Origin: Scleromatobacter sp964418745
GTDB lineage: Bacteria; Pseudomonadota; Gammaproteobacteria; Burkholderiales; Burkholderiaceae_C
Reading direction: 5' to 3'
Assembly (NCBI GenBank): GCA_964418745.1
Contig: CAYQMX010000005.1
Span: 186,001 to 250,000, forward strand
DNA length: 64,000 nt
Shown here: positions 61,833-64,000 of the stretch, piece by piece
Layout: each line of letters starts with the position of its first letter
How positions within the stretch are numbered: position 1 is the stretch's first letter
Translations under genes and position numbers: made by a program
Notes under the pieces: generated by a model
Seen by the model: only the letters and a program-made list of their open reading frames with translations
Told to the model about the DNA's origin: nothing
The model's database searches: none

Positions 61833-62152
61833 CCGCCTGGGACTCCTGCTGAAGACAGCGGTTAGGCTTTACGACGCTTGAATGCGGCGTTATGAGGCGT
61901 GGGGTTGCTGGCAGAATTCCCATCGCTCGAAGAGTCGGCTGCGGTGTGGGATCCAGCGCGCTTAAATATTAAGCACTTCGGCGGGGATCGCAAGCTGCGA
62001 GACCGCCTGAGACCATCATCTTCTCAACGTCGCCTGATTGCAAGCGAGGTCGGCTCGAAAGTCGCTCGACGCGAGTCGGGTTTATGCTTCGCCACGAAGA
62101 CGACTCGAACCCATCTGAGACGTTGTCGAACGGCCGGAGACGCCCTGAGCGT
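61833..62152 (+). repeat. Right copy of the long imperfect direct repeat
   Basis: It matches 880-1205 in the same orientation, keeping the order of all conserved blocks, including the GCTTAA-ATA-TTAAGC palindrome (61960-61974). Differences are scattered substitutions and a few short indels, so the copies have diverged since duplication. It marks the right limit of the mobile-gene mosaic; a pyrophosphohydrolase gene begins 43 bases beyond it. The bases 61662-61832 hold no supported gene. Confidence 0.7.
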
Positions 62153-62195
62153 TGGCAGTGCCGCACGATCCTCCTCGAACCTGACCAGCAGCCGC

Positions 62196-62546
62196 ATGCC
62201 CGACTCGTTAACTGAACTCGCCCAGCAGCTCGACCAGTTTGCGAAGGATCGCGATTGGCAGCAGTTCCATTCGCCAAAGAACCTCGCCTCCGCGCTGGTC
62301 GTCGAAGCCGGGGAACTGCTCGAGCACTTCCAGTGGATGACGGAGTCACAGAGCCGTGAGCTCACGCCGGAAAAGCGCGAAGCGGTCGGCGCCGAGGTGT
62401 CCGACGTCCTGCTGTACCTGATCCAGCTCTCGACCGCGCTCGGCATCGACCCCATCGCAGCGGCGCAGGCCAAGCTGCAGATCAACGCGTTGAAGTACCC
62501 GGTCGACCGCGCTCGGGGCACCAGCAAGAAGTACGACGAACTCTGA
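62196..62546 (+). CDS. MazG-like nucleotide pyrophosphohydrolase
   Basis: The protein has 116 residues, a single all-alpha NTP-PPase domain. The metal-binding pattern is present: NLASALVVEAGELLEHFQWM (the ExxE pair) and GAEVSDVLLYLIQLSTALGI (the ExxD pair). These enzymes split NTP or dNTP to the monophosphate, often cleaning damaged or modified nucleotides. The start is ATG 62196; the longer upstream frame runs into the repeat. It is followed after 14 bases by a DUF2075 gene, so the two form an operon. Confidence 0.82.
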   Translation: MPDSLTELAQQLDQFAKDRDWQQFHSPKNLASALVVEAGELLEHFQWMTESQSRELTPEKREAVGAEVSDVLLYLIQLSTALGIDPIAAAQAKLQINALKYPVDRARGTSKKYDEL

Positions 62547-62560
62547 TCGCGGCACCCACG

Positions 62561-64000
62561 GTGATCATCTATCAGGCAACCAAGACCCAGTTTCTTCATC
62601 ACGCATTGCGCGACGACATAGAGGACGTCGTCTCGCGCCACTTTCGCTCCGCCACCGGTCACGGAGTCGGTCCCTCCGAGATCAACTCCTGGAAACACTC
62701 GCTGCTCGAGATGGCGAAGGTGCTTCAAGACGAAGAAATCCCCGCTGAGGCTGGCGTCGCGATCGAGTATCAGCTGCCGCAGACGTCCAAGCGGATCGAC
62801 TTCGTGATCACCGGGGAAGACGCCGCTGCGCGCTCGAAGGTCATCATCGTCGAGCTCAAGCAATGGTCGGAGTCCCGGCGCAGCGAGAAGGACGGCATCG
62901 TGTGGGCCCGCCGCGGGGGGCGCTCAGGTGAGGTGGAGGGGACGCATCCGTCCTACCAGGCCTGGTCGTACGCTGCCTATCTCGAAGACTTCAACGCCGC
63001 GGTGCAGGACGGCTCCATGTCCGTGCAGCCCTGCGCCTACTTGCACAACCATCCTCGGGACGGCGAGATCGACCACCCGCACTACCGCGACCACATTGCG
63101 CGGGCGCCACTGTTCCTGGCGCGCGAACGCGCGAAGTTGCAGGCCTTCATCCGCGAGCATGTGCGCCACGGCGACCGCAAGGGCGCGCTGTACGCCATCG
63201 AGAACGGACGCATTCGGCCGTCGAAGATGCTGATCGACAGCGTGGCCGGACTGCTGCAGGGCAAGGCCGAATTCGTGCTGATCGACGACCAGAAGGTCGT
63301 CCACGAGACCATCCTGCAGGTGGATGCGCGCGCCGCCGCGCGCAAGCAGGTCGTGATCGTCCAGGGCGGCCCGGGCACCGGCAAGTCGGTGATCGCGATC
63401 AACCTGCTCGGCGCCTTCATCGCGCGCCAGCGCAACGCGCGATACGTCTCCAAGAACGCAGCGCCTCGCGCGGTGTACGAGGCCAAGCTGGCCGGCACGT
63501 TCACGAAGACCCGCATCAGCAACCTGTTCAGCGGCTCTGGCGCCTTCGTTGACCTCGCACCGGACACGTACGACACCCTCATCGTCGACGAAGCGCATCG
63601 ACTCAACGAGAAGAGCGGTCTGTACCGCAACCTCGGCGACAACCAGGTCAAGGAGTTGATCCGGTCTGCCCGCTGCACCGTGTTCTTCGTCGACGACGAC
63701 CAGCGCGTCACCCTCCTCGACATCGGACACACCGAGGAGCTCCGTCGACACGCGCTCGACCTTGGCGCCGAGGTCACCGAGCTGGAACTTTCGTCGCAAT
63801 TCCGGTGCAATGGTTCCGACGGCTACCTCGCCTGGCTCGACGACACACTCGACATCCGTGAGACCGCGAATCCTACCCTCGACACGGGCGAGTACGACTT
63901 CCGCGTGTTCGACAACCCGGCAGACCTGCACCGCCTCATCGCGCTGAAGAATTCGACGAACAACCGATCACGCGTCGTCGCTGGCTACTGCTGGAAGTGG
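62561..64000 (+). CDS. DUF2075 helicase/nuclease-like protein (partial, runs off the window)
   Basis: At least 480 residues are visible from GTG 62561. The N-terminal 200 residues carry a nuclease-like core (RIDFVITGEDA, VIIVELKQWSES). The P-loop is VVIVQGGPGTGKSVIAINLL at about 265-284, and the DEAH-type Walker B is YDTLIVDEAHRLNEKSG. FFVDDDQRVTLLD and LSSQFRCNGSDGYLAWL are typical DUF2075 motifs. The combination of an endonuclease-like D...E-x-K and a superfamily-1-type ATPase suggests DNA processing. Its pairing with a MazG-like gene is a layout I have seen elsewhere, with unknown function. The stop lies outside the window. Confidence 0.8.
   Translation, partial: MIIYQATKTQFLHHALRDDIEDVVSRHFRSATGHGVGPSEINSWKHSLLEMAKVLQDEEIPAEAGVAIEYQLPQTSKRIDFVITGEDAAARSKVIIVELKQWSESRRSEKDGIVWARRGGRSGEVEGTHPSYQAWSYAAYLEDFNAAVQDGSMSVQPCAYLHNHPRDGEIDHPHYRDHIARAPLFLARERAKLQAFIREHVRHGDRKGALYAIENGRIRPSKMLIDSVAGLLQGKAEFVLIDDQKVVHETILQVDARAAARKQVVIVQGGPGTGKSVIAINLLGAFIARQRNARYVSKNAAPRAVYEAKLAGTFTKTRISNLFSGSGAFVDLAPDTYDTLIVDEAHRLNEKSGLYRNLGDNQVKELIRSARCTVFFVDDDQRVTLLDIGHTEELRRHALDLGAEVTELELSSQFRCNGSDGYLAWLDDTLDIRETANPTLDTGEYDFRVFDNPADLHRLIALKNSTNNRSRVVAGYCWKW

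Overview
The window looks like the chromosome of a high-GC proteobacterium. An aromatic-acid gene (feruloyl-CoA synthase), H-NS proteins with Ala/Lys/Pro-rich tails, an IS1111-type element and a VirB-class transfer apparatus fit Burkholderiales-type betaproteobacteria or Xanthomonadales. No rRNA, tRNA or clade-specific marker is present, so the lineage is an inference. Almost everything between about 0.9 kb and 62.1 kb is accessory DNA. It lies between two diverged direct copies of a roughly 320-base noncoding repeat (880-1205 and 61833-62152), but no integrase gene is visible inside the window.

Left edge (1-1629): the 3' end of a feruloyl-CoA synthase gene, a MarR-type regulator whose first codons come from a deleted dehydrogenase gene, the left repeat and a small AlpA-type regulator. 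From 1.6 to 26 kb lies a mosaic of defence-like genes and debris. It holds an IS1595 remnant, two H-NS genes, a frameshifted phzF, a DUF4145 protein with a ComEC-like metallo-beta-lactamase, a second metallo-beta-lactamase with a membrane protein, a histidine-kinase-type ATPase with a DUF4325/STAS-like end, a DUF4062-HEAT protein, an IS110/IS1111 element, a 1,187-residue SIR2 protein, an istB fragment and a duplicated inverted segment downstream of H-NS. There are also small secreted or outer-membrane-type proteins.

The conjugation block (26-47.4 kb) runs from a LuxR-type regulator and a degenerate MnmH-like protein through TrbM-like, VirB1-B2-B3-B4, a secreted protein, VirB6-B5-B8-B9-B10-B11 and VirD4. 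An OmpA-like lipoprotein, an LPD7 protein and a DUF1173 protein follow. A MobC-like accessory protein and a MOBP-type relaxase are encoded on the other strand. Two overlapping perfect inverted repeats just upstream of the mob operon make a good oriT or operator candidate. Together these genes could process and move a single DNA strand.

The right part (47.7-62 kb) contains the most unusual module. A soluble VirD4-like ATPase, a 330-residue unknown and a 1,288-residue TPR-CHAT protease-like protein share the minus strand. They diverge from a plus-strand operon with two multi-pass membrane proteins, one of DUF4407 architecture. After this come a phospholipase D remnant with a tiny triple-repeat protein, an XRE / nucleotidyltransferase-like toxin-antitoxin pair with an apparently leaderless promoter, and a four-helix membrane protein. 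Beyond the right repeat lie a MazG-like pyrophosphohydrolase and a DUF2075 helicase-like gene that runs off the window.
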